This document shows, in pieces, positions 55,706-64,000 of a DNA stretch of 64,000 nucleotides (its first letter is position 1; every line of letters begins with the position of its first letter). The notes under the pieces were generated by a model. That model did not search any database, had not been told where the DNA came from, and was given only the letters and a program-made list of their open reading frames with translations. The DNA comes from Chitinophaga pinensis (GTDB taxonomy: Bacteria; Bacteroidota; Bacteroidia; Chitinophagales; Chitinophagaceae): the NCBI GenBank assembly GCA_902167325.1, contig LR632930.1, forward strand, positions 4,030,001 through 4,094,000, written 5' to 3'. A program made the translations under genes and the position numbers.

Positions 55706-55876
55706 TCATCCCAGGAACATCCAATATAATCTCATCAACAAAGATGCCAGCAGCTCGCGTAAAACGGGCAGGGCCAAATAGAACAATACAAGTATAATAA
55801 TCCACGAAACAGTGGAAGAGGATAGAATCCAGCGGGCCGGTGAGGCATGTGCCCTGGGAGGATGTGCGTAAATCAT
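55706..55876 (-). CDS. Possible 56-residue single-span membrane protein
   Basis: The reverse-strand frame runs from an ATG at 55876 to a TGA at 55706-55708. The peptide has one strongly hydrophobic helix (VSWIIILVLFYLALPVL, residues ~23-39), then a basic and hydrophobic tail. It lies 37 bp upstream of the small hypothetical gene on the same strand. The ribosome-binding context is weak and no family is known, so this is tentative. Confidence 0.35.
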   Translation of the reverse strand: MIYAHPPRAHASPARWILSSSTVSWIIILVLFYLALPVLRELLASLLMRLYWMFLG

Positions 55877-56131
55877 GGCTGTCGGGTTTACTGGTGAAGT
55901 AATCGGCTAATGATTCACTGGAGCGTAATGCAGTTGCATTTCAGGTCTATCCAAATATAACCCGTTTTCCCGTCAATTCCTTGTAAAAAATAAGCGCCCC
56001 TCAAAATCAGGACGCTATCTGATAGCATTAAAACGTATGTATAATTTCTGCATGTTCCTTTTTGTAGAAGGAAATCCACGGCTCCACAGTGCCGCGTGTA
56101 TAACAACGGACAAACTTTGTACTACAGCTGT

Positions 56132-56728
56132 TTATCTCAATGCTGTTACGCCCTTCACCATCGGTGGCACTACCTCTTCCAGTAACAGGAAAATATCCGG
56201 CAGGCTCACCATGGTTAACAACCGCTTTTGCCCCAGGGCTATGTTAGGATCAGCTCCCAGCAACTTCCAGAGCTGCAGGTATTCGGTTTCGGTATTCACT
56301 GCCTGTAATTGCTTATCGTTTATTATTCCTTCCTGGTAGCCGGCCACAATAATCTGCCCGATCATGGCTGCAGCTTCTTCCAGTTTAGCGCGGGAGGTGG
56401 TATAATCTTCCCGCAGTACGGTCTCTAACCCGCGAAGGATCTTTAGCATGGCGGAAGCCTTCATTTCCCCGCGGCGCACGGTCACCTTTTCTCCCGAGCA
56501 GGGATCGATGCCTTTTTCTGCTGCACTCCATTCTGCACGCAGCAGCTGCAGCTGGCTCTCACGGTCGGGCAGGCCTTTATCTTTATAATCAGCATTTACC
56601 TTATCCAGCAGCGAGCGCAGGGCTGCATCGGTATCGAAGTCTTTACGGCTGTATTTTTCAGTAACGGTATTGAGCGCGCCGAGCAGGGCGGCCAGATCCT
56701 GCCTTATCTGATGATGGAACCTTTGCAT
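56132..56728 (-). CDS. Hypothetical helical protein, last gene of the DUF2589 cluster
   Basis: 198 residues, no signal peptide or membrane segment, rich in amphipathic helices (HHQIRQDLAALLGALNTV, KASAMLKILRGLETVLREDY, EEAAAMIGQIIVAGYQEG). It begins 9 bp after the preceding gene and is on the same strand as the two DUF2589 genes, so it is probably co-transcribed. No family is recognised. The helical, charged nature suggests a cytoplasmic scaffold or partner protein. Confidence 0.72.
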   Translation of the reverse strand: MQRFHHQIRQDLAALLGALNTVTEKYSRKDFDTDAALRSLLDKVNADYKDKGLPDRESQLQLLRAEWSAAEKGIDPCSGEKVTVRRGEMKASAMLKILRGLETVLREDYTTSRAKLEEAAAMIGQIIVAGYQEGIINDKQLQAVNTETEYLQLWKLLGADPNIALGQKRLLTMVSLPDIFLLLEEVVPPMVKGVTALR

Positions 56729-56737
56729 GAGGGTTGT

Positions 56738-57568
56738 TTATTCGAATTCGACAATTTGCTGATCCGCGCCCGTTTCTTCGTTGCGCACTGTTCTTACGAA
56801 CAAACCTTCTTCCTGGATCTTTGCTTTAATGGTAAACACGGTAGCATCGCTGCTCCCGTTCTTCACAACGTTTGTTTCGGGATCTACCAGCAGGTTCTCC
56901 ATTTTGCTTTGGGTCACCATCGTATACTCTTTGATACGGGCCACCACTTCCGCCACCATCTGGGTAAACAATTCGTTGCCGGGATATTGTTCTTTATAAA
57001 AAGCCACGAGGGCGTATTGTTCGAGTTTAAAGTTGAAGATCTCTGCAAGGCAAACCTGTGCTATATTCTCTGGTTTTGCAGGCTCTCCGTTCTCTTTCAG
57101 GAGGCGGTAGAACTTATCGAGGGGATCTTCTGCAGGTACGGCCGCTGCTACTGCCTTACGGCTGGTTTTGCCTTTGCGCACCAGGGAAGTTTCGTAGGTG
57201 GTGGGCTGGCGGAAAATGGGGATATCGAAGATATCGTCTTTCACATTAACCGGACTCTGATCCAGCTTCGACTTACGGATAATCAGCGTCTGGATAGCGG
57301 AATTAATGCGGTTGTTGATGTACTTCTTAAAGTCTTCCGCCGGCATGGTAAAAGACATGGCGTTGGAGAACTTGGCGGAAGAAATGAGTACGGGGATGGT
57401 GAGTTCCATTTCCGGGATCTTGAACCGGGGAACGGAGAAGTGTTTCAGCACTTCGTCTTTGGAATATGCGATAGCCATATCTTTCGCCACACGGTCTGCA
57501 TGATCGCGGGCGCGGGTGATCTCGGAGAAGATGAAGCCGACGTAGTCTGCCAGAGTGATGTTTGACAT
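56738..57568 (-). CDS. Hypothetical protein in the DUF2589 cluster
   Basis: 276 residues from the ATG at 57568 (MSNITLADYVGFIFSEITRA); the frame extends 7 codons to a TTG without support. A helical N-terminus is followed by a beta-rich part, FSVPRFKIPEMELTIPVLIS, then MPAEDFKKYINNRINSAIQT. It has no signal peptide. The repeated PVL/PLI-type strands and the position between two DUF2589 genes and a helical protein suggest a shared assembly. No family is recognised by eye; a profile search would be needed to name it. Confidence 0.75.
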   Translation of the reverse strand: MSNITLADYVGFIFSEITRARDHADRVAKDMAIAYSKDEVLKHFSVPRFKIPEMELTIPVLISSAKFSNAMSFTMPAEDFKKYINNRINSAIQTLIIRKSKLDQSPVNVKDDIFDIPIFRQPTTYETSLVRKGKTSRKAVAAAVPAEDPLDKFYRLLKENGEPAKPENIAQVCLAEIFNFKLEQYALVAFYKEQYPGNELFTQMVAEVVARIKEYTMVTQSKMENLLVDPETNVVKNGSSDATVFTIKAKIQEEGLFVRTVRNEETGADQQIVEFE

Positions 57569-57649
57569 GTTGCGGTAGGTTGAAAGCAATAGGAGTGGAA
57601 TAAAACGGCGCCCGTGAACCGCATTCCGGAAACGGGCGCCGGTATGATA

Positions 57650-58363
57650 TTATGCCGAAAGCATACCGAGGATCCTTTCCAGGCCGGCGGGCATTTCGTC
57701 CTGCACGGCTTTTACATTTACGTTGATGGCGAATTCTTTCTTCACTTCCACACCGGTAACGGATTTGCGCTGGTAGGAGGCGGAAACTTTGAAGTTAACC
57801 GGGCCCCAACCCACTTTCAGTTCGGCATTCACACCAATGTCTTCACTCACTTTGGAAGACTCCACGGAGTTCAGTTTGGCGTTGAAATCAATCATCACAT
57901 GCTCGATGCGGAGGCTCGGAACGGGGAGCATGGCGATGAGGGGTACTTTCACATACACTTTCTTTTTCACTTCTTCACCGGCATCGTTCACGTCACTTCT
58001 TTCGTGGGTGAAGTCTACCATGATGAGTTCTTTTTCATCACTGCCTTCTGCCTTGCTGAAACCTACTTCATTGATGAAGTTAACGGTAGCGAGGGCGCTG
58101 GCAACCTGTGCATCCACAGCAGCCTGGAGGGGTCCGCCGATCATCTTCTTGAAGTCGATGTTGTTCAGCTGCGAAACCAGGTCGGTGTTAATACCTTTGG
58201 CCATGGGCGCTCTGCCGGAGGATACTGCCCGGGTGAGTTTACGGGCGGAGTCTGCAGCTACATCTGCTGCTTCGGATACGGCGGGTACTGTGGGTTTAAC
58301 GGCGCTTACGGGCGCTACGCGGGGCCGTGGGGTAGTGCGGCTCTTCGGATTAATCTTTGCCAT
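57650..58363 (-). CDS. DUF2589-family protein, long form
   Basis: 237 residues. An Ala/Pro/Arg-rich N-terminus (1-50) precedes the DUF2589-like domain (~55-235): LVSQLNNIDFKKMIGGPLQA, AVDAQVASALATVNFINEVG, VKVPLIAMLPVPSLRIEHVM, VSASYQRKSVTGVEVKKEF and AVQDEMPAGLERILGM. There is no signal peptide. It shares the core and the ending (AVQDE-L/M-PA) with the shorter gene just upstream, so the two are paralogues. The family's function is unknown. It is the second gene of a four-gene reverse-strand cluster. Confidence 0.82.
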   Translation of the reverse strand: MAKINPKSRTTPRPRVAPVSAVKPTVPAVSEAADVAADSARKLTRAVSSGRAPMAKGINTDLVSQLNNIDFKKMIGGPLQAAVDAQVASALATVNFINEVGFSKAEGSDEKELIMVDFTHERSDVNDAGEEVKKKVYVKVPLIAMLPVPSLRIEHVMIDFNAKLNSVESSKVSEDIGVNAELKVGWGPVNFKVSASYQRKSVTGVEVKKEFAINVNVKAVQDEMPAGLERILGMLSA

Positions 58364-58405
58364 TTTTTGACATTTAATTATTGAATAAATAGAGGGTACG
58401 TGGGG

Positions 58406-58867
58406 TTAATCAGGCGTTACGCCAAGTTCGGCAAGGAGGGAAGCGGGCAGCTCATCCTGTACGGCGGTTACCTGCATATTCATTTCAAAATGCTTCCTTG
58501 TTTCGCCGCTGCGCTGGTAGGCGGGCATGGCTTTCACACGGCCGTTGTGCTTTTCTATCTGCACCATTTTTACGTTGAAAGAAAGCTTTGCTTCCGCGAT
58601 GCGCATGGATTGTACCGGCACGAGCGAGATAAGGGGAACACGGATCTGGCGGACTTCTCCGTTACGCTGGTGACTGAAGTCTGCCATAGCGATCTCCCGC
58701 CTGCCAGGCTCCGGCTCGTAGAAGCTGATCTTCTTTACCAGTTCGGCAGATGCCAGTGCGGAGGCAGCCTGTGCTTCCATCATAGCGCTGAGGGGTGCGG
58801 AAATCATTTGCAGCAATGCCAGTTGTGATACGGGCAGCGCTTGCGCGGGTTCGTTTTCCGGGGTCAT
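58406..58867 (-). CDS. DUF2589-family protein, short form
   Basis: 153 residues. It lacks the basic N-terminal extension of its paralogue and starts almost directly with the domain: LALLQMISAPLSAMMEAQAA, VPLISLVPVQSMRIAEAKLS, AMPAYQRSGETRKHFEMNM and AVQDELPASLLAELGV. It is first in the cluster, 42 bp upstream of the long form. No function is known for the family; two adjacent non-identical copies suggest a hetero-assembly. Confidence 0.8.
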   Translation of the reverse strand: MTPENEPAQALPVSQLALLQMISAPLSAMMEAQAASALASAELVKKISFYEPEPGRREIAMADFSHQRNGEVRQIRVPLISLVPVQSMRIAEAKLSFNVKMVQIEKHNGRVKAMPAYQRSGETRKHFEMNMQVTAVQDELPASLLAELGVTPD

Positions 58868-59189
58868 AAAATACTGTTTACAGGGAGCCTGCCATGCAGG
58901 CCGGGGTTACTTTCTATTTACGCTCATGTAGTCATCCGTGCATACAAATAATTGTATGCGATATGGGCCGGATGGGTTTAATAAATAATATGCTTAAACG
59001 ATATCAGTATCTGGGCGGCGCTCACGTGTTTGGGGCTTACTCACTTTATTCCGGGGTTACTGTATTATGTGCGCTACCGCCGTATTTCGAATGCAAGTTT
59101 ACAGCGGAAATTTGAATCACGCAAAAATAAAATCTACGAGAAAAGGAGCGGCCGCGGCCTGAAAGCTTTACCGCAGCCGTCCTTCTTTT
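58868..59189. other. Intergenic stretch before the DUF2589 cluster
   Basis: About 320 bp between the alpha-2-macroglobulin gene's 3' end and the start of the DUF2589 cluster. It should hold the cluster's promoter. No clear consensus element or gene is seen; the frames present lack support. Confidence 0.45.
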
Positions 59190-62100
59190 CTACCGTGCTG
59201 GCAGCACCGTAATAACGGTACCCGCCTGCCAGTCTCTTTGTTCAGGTGTGTAATACAATCCCGCACAACCCGCCTGTGCATTGTATTTGCCGGCGAAGTT
59301 CGCTTTCAGGTCAAGATGCAGCAGCTGCTGTTCTCCGGGTGCAAATTCACGCCAGTACAATACAAGATATCCATCGAACAATTCATAATACGCCACCTGA
59401 TTCCTGTCGGTCCATTCCTTCAGTTGCCAGGGCTGCAGTTCCAGTCCACCGGGTATTCCCACCTTCGCAATCACCATGGGCTGCCGTTTATTTTCTGTAT
59501 TGCGTAATGTGATCTTCATACGCACGGTGGAGCCGGCAGATACCGTATCCTGCTCCAGCAATGTTTGGAACCGGATGGGGGAGGCACCTTCACTTTCCGG
59601 GGTTAACGCACGCCAGGAAGCTTCCAGCAGATAGGTTTTCCCTTCAGCCGTACCGGGATATTGAATGCGGAAGATATGCCTGCCATCAGTTAACGGAGCT
59701 TTCGTTTCGGGTAACGCAATCTTTGCCCCGTCCATATCTGCAGCCACCGGATCTTCCTGCGGATGCTTTATTAGTTTTGAATATGCCATAAATGCTTTCA
59801 GTGCCATTACGGTTGCCTGTGTGGAACCATACCCCCATGAACGGCGGAGCTGCAGGATACCCGCTATTTCCAGTGCTATCTTCGCCACCGGCGGCTGCGG
59901 CAGCTTACACATTGCCAAGGCACGCAGCGCTGATACTTCCACATCGAGCGATATGCCGGATGCATAGAAAGCAGATACGTTCTCATCAGAAGGCTGTTTC
60001 AACAATTTCATGAGGCGGGTATAATCATCCATCCGCCCCATCCTGTGTGCCGAAAGCGCCATCATGGCGGTTTGATATTCGCTGTTAGCAGTTAACGCAT
60101 ACCGCAGACTGGATTCATATTCTTTCAGAATGGAATCTCCCAGTCCGGCCTCCGCCATGGCATACACGATGTAGGTATTACTTGCATTTGTAAATTCAGT
60201 ATTCCCCCCGATACTCCCCCTGTGCCGGAATCCGCCATTCCCGTTGCGGTGCAACAGGAGATAATCCTGCGTGCGCTTCATCATTTGGGGATCTACATTT
60301 ATATACCGTTTCATCTCCGCAAATTCCATTAATCCTAAAGCGGTAAGGCGCAGGTCTGCAGGTGATCTGCCAAACCATTCAAAGCCGCCTTCAGTAGTTT
60401 CGAACCTGGTCAGTTTTTCATATCCATCCCTGAGATAGTGCAATGCTTTGCGGCGTACCCCATCACGGGCATTCCCCGACTCCTCGAGGTAGCGGAGGAT
60501 GAGGGCGTTGGGATATACCGTGGCAGACACCTGTTCGAAGCACCCGTGCGGCTCGCGCAGGAGGGCGTTCATCCCTTCCTGCAACTGCTCATCCGCATGC
60601 TGAAATACTTGCAGCTTGTATGTCATACTACCTGGCACTACGCTGCCGGGGTTAATAGTATGCGTAGCAGATTTTGCCCCTGAAATACTGATCGACCGCG
60701 GGAAGCCTCTTTCTCTTGCCGTGATGGGCAATGAATAATACCCCATGCGGATGCTGCGGCGGAAGTATACCATCACTTCTCCGTTTCCCTGCCGCAATAC
60801 CTTAACCGGCAACTCCACCAGTTTTGATGCACCCGGCTGCAGTACAACTTCAAAGTCCTTTTTCCCTATTTCAAGGAAAGCAGGGCACACGATACTGAAC
60901 CCGGCTGTTACTTCATCTGAACCATTGTTTTTAAGATGTAGCTGCAAAACGGAAAGATCACCCGAAAGGAGTTCCTTAGGAAGCACCATGTCTGCCGCCA
61001 GCCTGGGGATAGCTGCATAGGTGGCTTCTGAACGGCCGGGGGTACCATCATAACCAATGCCTTCTGCAACCATGCGGAAAGTGGTGGCGGCATCAGAATT
61101 ATAGAAGGTGATCCTGGCTTCTCCATTCTCATCCGTGAATATATCCGGCTTCCAGAAAATGGTTTCCCGGAAATCATCATGCTCCCGGCGGCTCCCGGCT
61201 GTATAGCGCGGTTCGTAGAATTTAGTCACATAGGTGAACTGTTCGTTGGGGTAAATGTTATCCCATATTAAATGTGAAGGTTTAAACAGGGGAACAGAAA
61301 AAGAACGCGGCCTCCAGTAGCGGTTATTGATGGATATTACGCCATGTGCTGCTTTGGCACCATACACGGAAGTGGATACATTATCCCTGAAAGCATATGC
61401 CTCTGATACATCCGGGGAAACAAAACCGGCATCTGCCATGGATGAGAACATGCCGTTGTAATAAACGAGGGGCTGACTATTACCTGCCAATGCAGGTGTA
61501 CCACGCATGTGCAACAAGTTACCGGCAAGGGGGTTTACCGCCCGTTGAATGACAAGGCAGGCTGCACTACCCTGTAACTGGGTGCTGAATCCGTTTCCCA
61601 ACGTAGTGGTGGTAACCACCTGAACGGCACTGGCAAGTACATGCTTTTTACCTGCAACGCCATATCCAACTGTTACCACTTCCTGCAAATGCTGAACACT
61701 ATTTATTTTTAAATCGTTATCCACTGTTGCCGTAGCCGCTGCAGGTATGCTAGCGCCAGCATCAGCAGGCGGAACGATCACTGAGGGTACGTTTGCAGTA
61801 GTGGCCTCTGCCATTGCCACTCTTGCAGCTTCTTCTCCTTTCTGCAGCATCCGGATAGTTAAGTGCTCCGTATGCTGCCCAGGTGCTGCAATTACAGTGT
61901 AATATTTGTCTGCAGACAATCCTTCAAACCTGAAATACCCCAATGTATCGGCCAGGGCTAAAGCTACTTTATTGGCATTACCCATTTCGTACAGATACAC
62001 GGGGAATGGCTGCGTAAACTTTACCGGAGAGATGTTTATACCTGACACTATCCCTGTAAAACCGTGATCATCGTAATTACCATATTTCAGCTTTCCGGAT

Positions 62101-63671
62101 TGCCTGACGGTAGGGATGAGTTCGTAATAACGGTAACCATGTGTGAGCATAACAAGATCCAGCGCAGGGAGCGCCTGCGGCTCATCTTGTTTGAAATAGA
62201 AAGCAGGCTCATCCACCTTACCGCGCAGCTCGGAACTGAACAGGAGCCACGACAGGAGGTTGTCCTGCCGGTCGTCCGCAAAGGTCCACAGTTTATCATC
62301 CACTACTGCCAGCGATACATTGACAGGCAATGGCTTCCCGTCAGGCCCGGTGGTGCGTACCAGCAGCTCCACCTTTTCCCGGGGAGCATACTTTTCCTTG
62401 CTGGTTTTCAATTCAATTTTCATGCGCCTGTTATGGCGGATAAATACACACCTTTCTGCCAGGGGGGCTCCCTGCATGGAATGGAGGGAAATCCGTACAA
62501 TACCTGCCGGTAAAGCCTGTGTGGGTATAGTCACCACTTCATTACCCCCTGCAATATTTACCATGCGCGATTCAACTTCCTTCTCCCGGAAATGCACGCG
62601 CAGCTGGCAGGGGAGGGTATTGTTCGCAGCAAGGTAAACGAACACCTGCCGGTCGTCCTGCAGGCAACGCATGCTTACTCCCTGTGAGGCTGCAACTGGC
62701 AGGGGGTAATGCCGGGTGATACCTGCAGGGGCAAGTATCCTTGCTGTATATTGTTTCCCAGCCTCCGGGGTGAATCCGAATTGACCCATACCAAAGTGAA
62801 GAGCAGAGAAGCGGGCGGTAACTTTCCCTTGCTGGTCCAGTATCTCTCCCTGCACATCAGCAGGTTTGCCATGTTCATCTACTGCACGGAACGCGATATT
62901 GGAAAGTATCCCGGTAATGAGGGAGCCGCCCTCTGGCATAAACTGCAGATCAATATCATTCAGCACTACGGGTACACTGCGGGAGATACTTTCGGTATAC
63001 TGGTCGTGCTTCATCCGGATACGTAACAACACATCGGTAGTATGCAGGGAATCCGGAAGGCGGAAGCGGATGGTGGCCTTACCGGCAGCATCCGTCACGA
63101 AATTACTTTCTGTTACCGGCTTACCGCTTACCAGTACTTCATAATGCACTTCACGGCCGGCAAGAGGCTGATCACTGATGCTGCGAGCCTTATAATCCGC
63201 GATCACTTCACTGCCCGGGCCATAACCTTTCTGCGGAAAATCGAGCTGCAGCAATATGCGTGGTGCAACCACTTTTTGCAGGGTGATCTCTTTCGAGAAC
63301 CAGGCAGAGTCGGTTTCATTGCGCATAGACTTTGTATACGCCTTCACTTTGTAGATACCGCCCTTAGCCATCCCATCAAAGGAAAACGAACCTTCCGCGA
63401 ACCCGTCTTTCACACGGAAACGCTGCCCCTGTAACTTTTTCCCATCCGGCCCAAACCAGTCCACATACACAGCAGATGCATGGAGAGAAGGCCGCAGATC
63501 GCTGCCACGGGTGATGTATGCTTTGAAATACACTACATCCCCCGGCATAAAGAAACTATGGTTAAAGTGCAGGTATACTTTCTCTTTTATTTCCGTGTAT
63601 ACTTTCAATTGTCCGGCGCTTCGGCCGGTTATCAGGGTCAGGAAGGCTATGATATATAAACAGTGCCGCAT
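59190..63671 (-). CDS. Alpha-2-macroglobulin-like protein with embedded TonB-plug-like segment
   Basis: 1493 residues. Signal peptide ~1-20. MG2-type domains at ~25-420 (KEKVYLHFNHSFFMPGDVVY, FFKAYI-like strands, GSFSFDGMAKGGIYKVKAYT). Residues ~657-780 resemble a SusC plug: LQEVVTVGYGVAGKKHVLAS, VYYNGMFSSMADAGFV and SVYGAKAAHGVISI. The alpha-2-macroglobulin core follows, with FWKPDIFTDENGEARITFYN and the thioester motif CFEQ (Cys1044-Gln1047) in REPHGCFEQVSA. An alpha/alpha-toroid thioester domain and a C-terminal receptor-like domain complete it. Bacterial relatives trap proteases in the envelope. It starts 3 bp after a TonB-dependent receptor gene, so the two are co-expressed. Confidence 0.88.
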   Translation of the reverse strand: MRHCLYIIAFLTLITGRSAGQLKVYTEIKEKVYLHFNHSFFMPGDVVYFKAYITRGSDLRPSLHASAVYVDWFGPDGKKLQGQRFRVKDGFAEGSFSFDGMAKGGIYKVKAYTKSMRNETDSAWFSKEITLQKVVAPRILLQLDFPQKGYGPGSEVIADYKARSISDQPLAGREVHYEVLVSGKPVTESNFVTDAAGKATIRFRLPDSLHTTDVLLRIRMKHDQYTESISRSVPVVLNDIDLQFMPEGGSLITGILSNIAFRAVDEHGKPADVQGEILDQQGKVTARFSALHFGMGQFGFTPEAGKQYTARILAPAGITRHYPLPVAASQGVSMRCLQDDRQVFVYLAANNTLPCQLRVHFREKEVESRMVNIAGGNEVVTIPTQALPAGIVRISLHSMQGAPLAERCVFIRHNRRMKIELKTSKEKYAPREKVELLVRTTGPDGKPLPVNVSLAVVDDKLWTFADDRQDNLLSWLLFSSELRGKVDEPAFYFKQDEPQALPALDLVMLTHGYRYYELIPTVRQSGKLKYGNYDDHGFTGIVSGINISPVKFTQPFPVYLYEMGNANKVALALADTLGYFRFEGLSADKYYTVIAAPGQHTEHLTIRMLQKGEEAARVAMAEATTANVPSVIVPPADAGASIPAAATATVDNDLKINSVQHLQEVVTVGYGVAGKKHVLASAVQVVTTTTLGNGFSTQLQGSAACLVIQRAVNPLAGNLLHMRGTPALAGNSQPLVYYNGMFSSMADAGFVSPDVSEAYAFRDNVSTSVYGAKAAHGVISINNRYWRPRSFSVPLFKPSHLIWDNIYPNEQFTYVTKFYEPRYTAGSRREHDDFRETIFWKPDIFTDENGEARITFYNSDAATTFRMVAEGIGYDGTPGRSEATYAAIPRLAADMVLPKELLSGDLSVLQLHLKNNGSDEVTAGFSIVCPAFLEIGKKDFEVVLQPGASKLVELPVKVLRQGNGEVMVYFRRSIRMGYYSLPITARERGFPRSISISGAKSATHTINPGSVVPGSMTYKLQVFQHADEQLQEGMNALLREPHGCFEQVSATVYPNALILRYLEESGNARDGVRRKALHYLRDGYEKLTRFETTEGGFEWFGRSPADLRLTALGLMEFAEMKRYINVDPQMMKRTQDYLLLHRNGNGGFRHRGSIGGNTEFTNASNTYIVYAMAEAGLGDSILKEYESSLRYALTANSEYQTAMMALSAHRMGRMDDYTRLMKLLKQPSDENVSAFYASGISLDVEVSALRALAMCKLPQPPVAKIALEIAGILQLRRSWGYGSTQATVMALKAFMAYSKLIKHPQEDPVAADMDGAKIALPETKAPLTDGRHIFRIQYPGTAEGKTYLLEASWRALTPESEGASPIRFQTLLEQDTVSAGSTVRMKITLRNTENKRQPMVIAKVGIPGGLELQPWQLKEWTDRNQVAYYELFDGYLVLYWREFAPGEQQLLHLDLKANFAGKYNAQAGCAGLYYTPEQRDWQAGTVITVLPAR

Positions 63672-63674
63672 GCA

Positions 63675-64000
63675 TTAAAATTGAAGGTGAAGGGATCCGC
63701 CATATTGCCTGTTTGAAGGCAGCCGGAAATAATCCAGCCCGGAGTGGCGCGACTGGTCATACAGCTCCAGTCCGGGCGTAGCACCGGAATAAGCCTGCCA
63801 GAGGAATATATGCTCTGCAATAACCGAAAACGTGAGCTTGCGGTTATTCTTTTTATTTAAAAACCAGTCGTACGAAACGATGGCTTTGCGCAGGTTGAGG
63901 AATGAATTGTCTTCAATATAATCTTCCGCTACGCCACCCGCCCCATACCTTACCCAGCGGTTAGCTTCCACAGGCTGTGACGGATCATAAAATCGCACGG
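63675..64000 (-). CDS. TonB-dependent receptor, C-terminal end (truncated by window end)
   Basis: About 108 codons are visible; the gene continues beyond the window. The text NRWVRYGAGGVAEDYIEDNS, SFLNLRKAIVSYDWFL, LTFSVIAEHIFLWQAYSGAT, then GLDYFRLPSNRQYGGSLHLQF is the last barrel strands and terminal aromatic strand of a SusC/RagA-type receptor. It is immediately upstream of the alpha-2-macroglobulin-like gene (3-bp gap). Confidence 0.85.
   Translation of the reverse strand, partial: VRFYDPSQPVEANRWVRYGAGGVAEDYIEDNSFLNLRKAIVSYDWFLNKKNNRKLTFSVIAEHIFLWQAYSGATPGLELYDQSRHSGLDYFRLPSNRQYGGSLHLQF

Noticed and set aside
55915..56106. Reverse-strand 63-codon frame
   Set aside because: Unusual composition, no start context, no recognisable family; probably chance.

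Overview
The window looks like a chromosomal segment of a Bacteroidota bacterium, most likely a Chitinophaga-type member of the Chitinophagaceae. The grounds are a SusC/SusD locus driven by an ECF sigma/FecR pair, DUF4959/DUF5000, DUF4998 and DUF5013 lipoproteins, a giant protein ending in a gliding-motility (type IX secretion, type B) sorting domain, and repeated promoter elements of the Bacteroidota form TTTG-N19-TAnnTTTG. All assignments come from reading the sequence; no database search was run.

Layout. 1-4.8 kb: a TolC/adaptor/RND heavy-metal efflux operon (first gene truncated by the window edge), followed by an out-of-frame Lys/His-rich tail. 5.1-14.7 kb: ECF sigma factor, FecR anti-sigma factor, SusC with an STN signalling domain, SusD and two accessory lipoproteins, a self-regulated nutrient-uptake locus without an adjacent glycoside hydrolase. 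14.8-18.3 kb: a serine beta-lactamase-like lipoprotein, serA and a DUF4260 membrane protein. 18.3-19.7 kb: a tandem family of four short lipoprotein genes, two intact and two decayed. 19.8-39.2 kb: one reverse-strand gene for a ~6,450-residue secreted protein, most of it ~55 Ig/HYR-like repeats of ~86 residues with four cysteines each. Its centre carries a higher-order repeat of exactly seven units (1,806 bp), present three times.

39.6-44.1 kb: ribosomal genes rpmI-rplT, then a membrane-anchored winged-helix regulator divergent from a small exported protein. A 1.86-kb gene-free stretch follows, built partly of degenerate 11-bp tandem repeats. 44.1-50.5 kb: housekeeping genes (ispE, a bifunctional-nuclease-family gene, etfA, etfB, a TPR gene overlapping tilS, a rhomboid protease, rlmH). 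50.4-55.1 kb: two almost identical tRNA-Arg(ACG) genes, each with its own promoter and terminator, flank a decayed SusD locus with a small internal inversion and a TPR histidine kinase/NarL-type regulator pair.

55.4-58.9 kb: small hypothetical genes and a four-gene reverse-strand cluster with two DUF2589 paralogues, the best candidate here for an undescribed system. 59.2-64 kb: a TonB-dependent receptor (C-terminus only) 3 bp upstream of a 1,493-residue alpha-2-macroglobulin-like protein that keeps a CxEQ thioester motif and carries an embedded TonB-plug-like segment.
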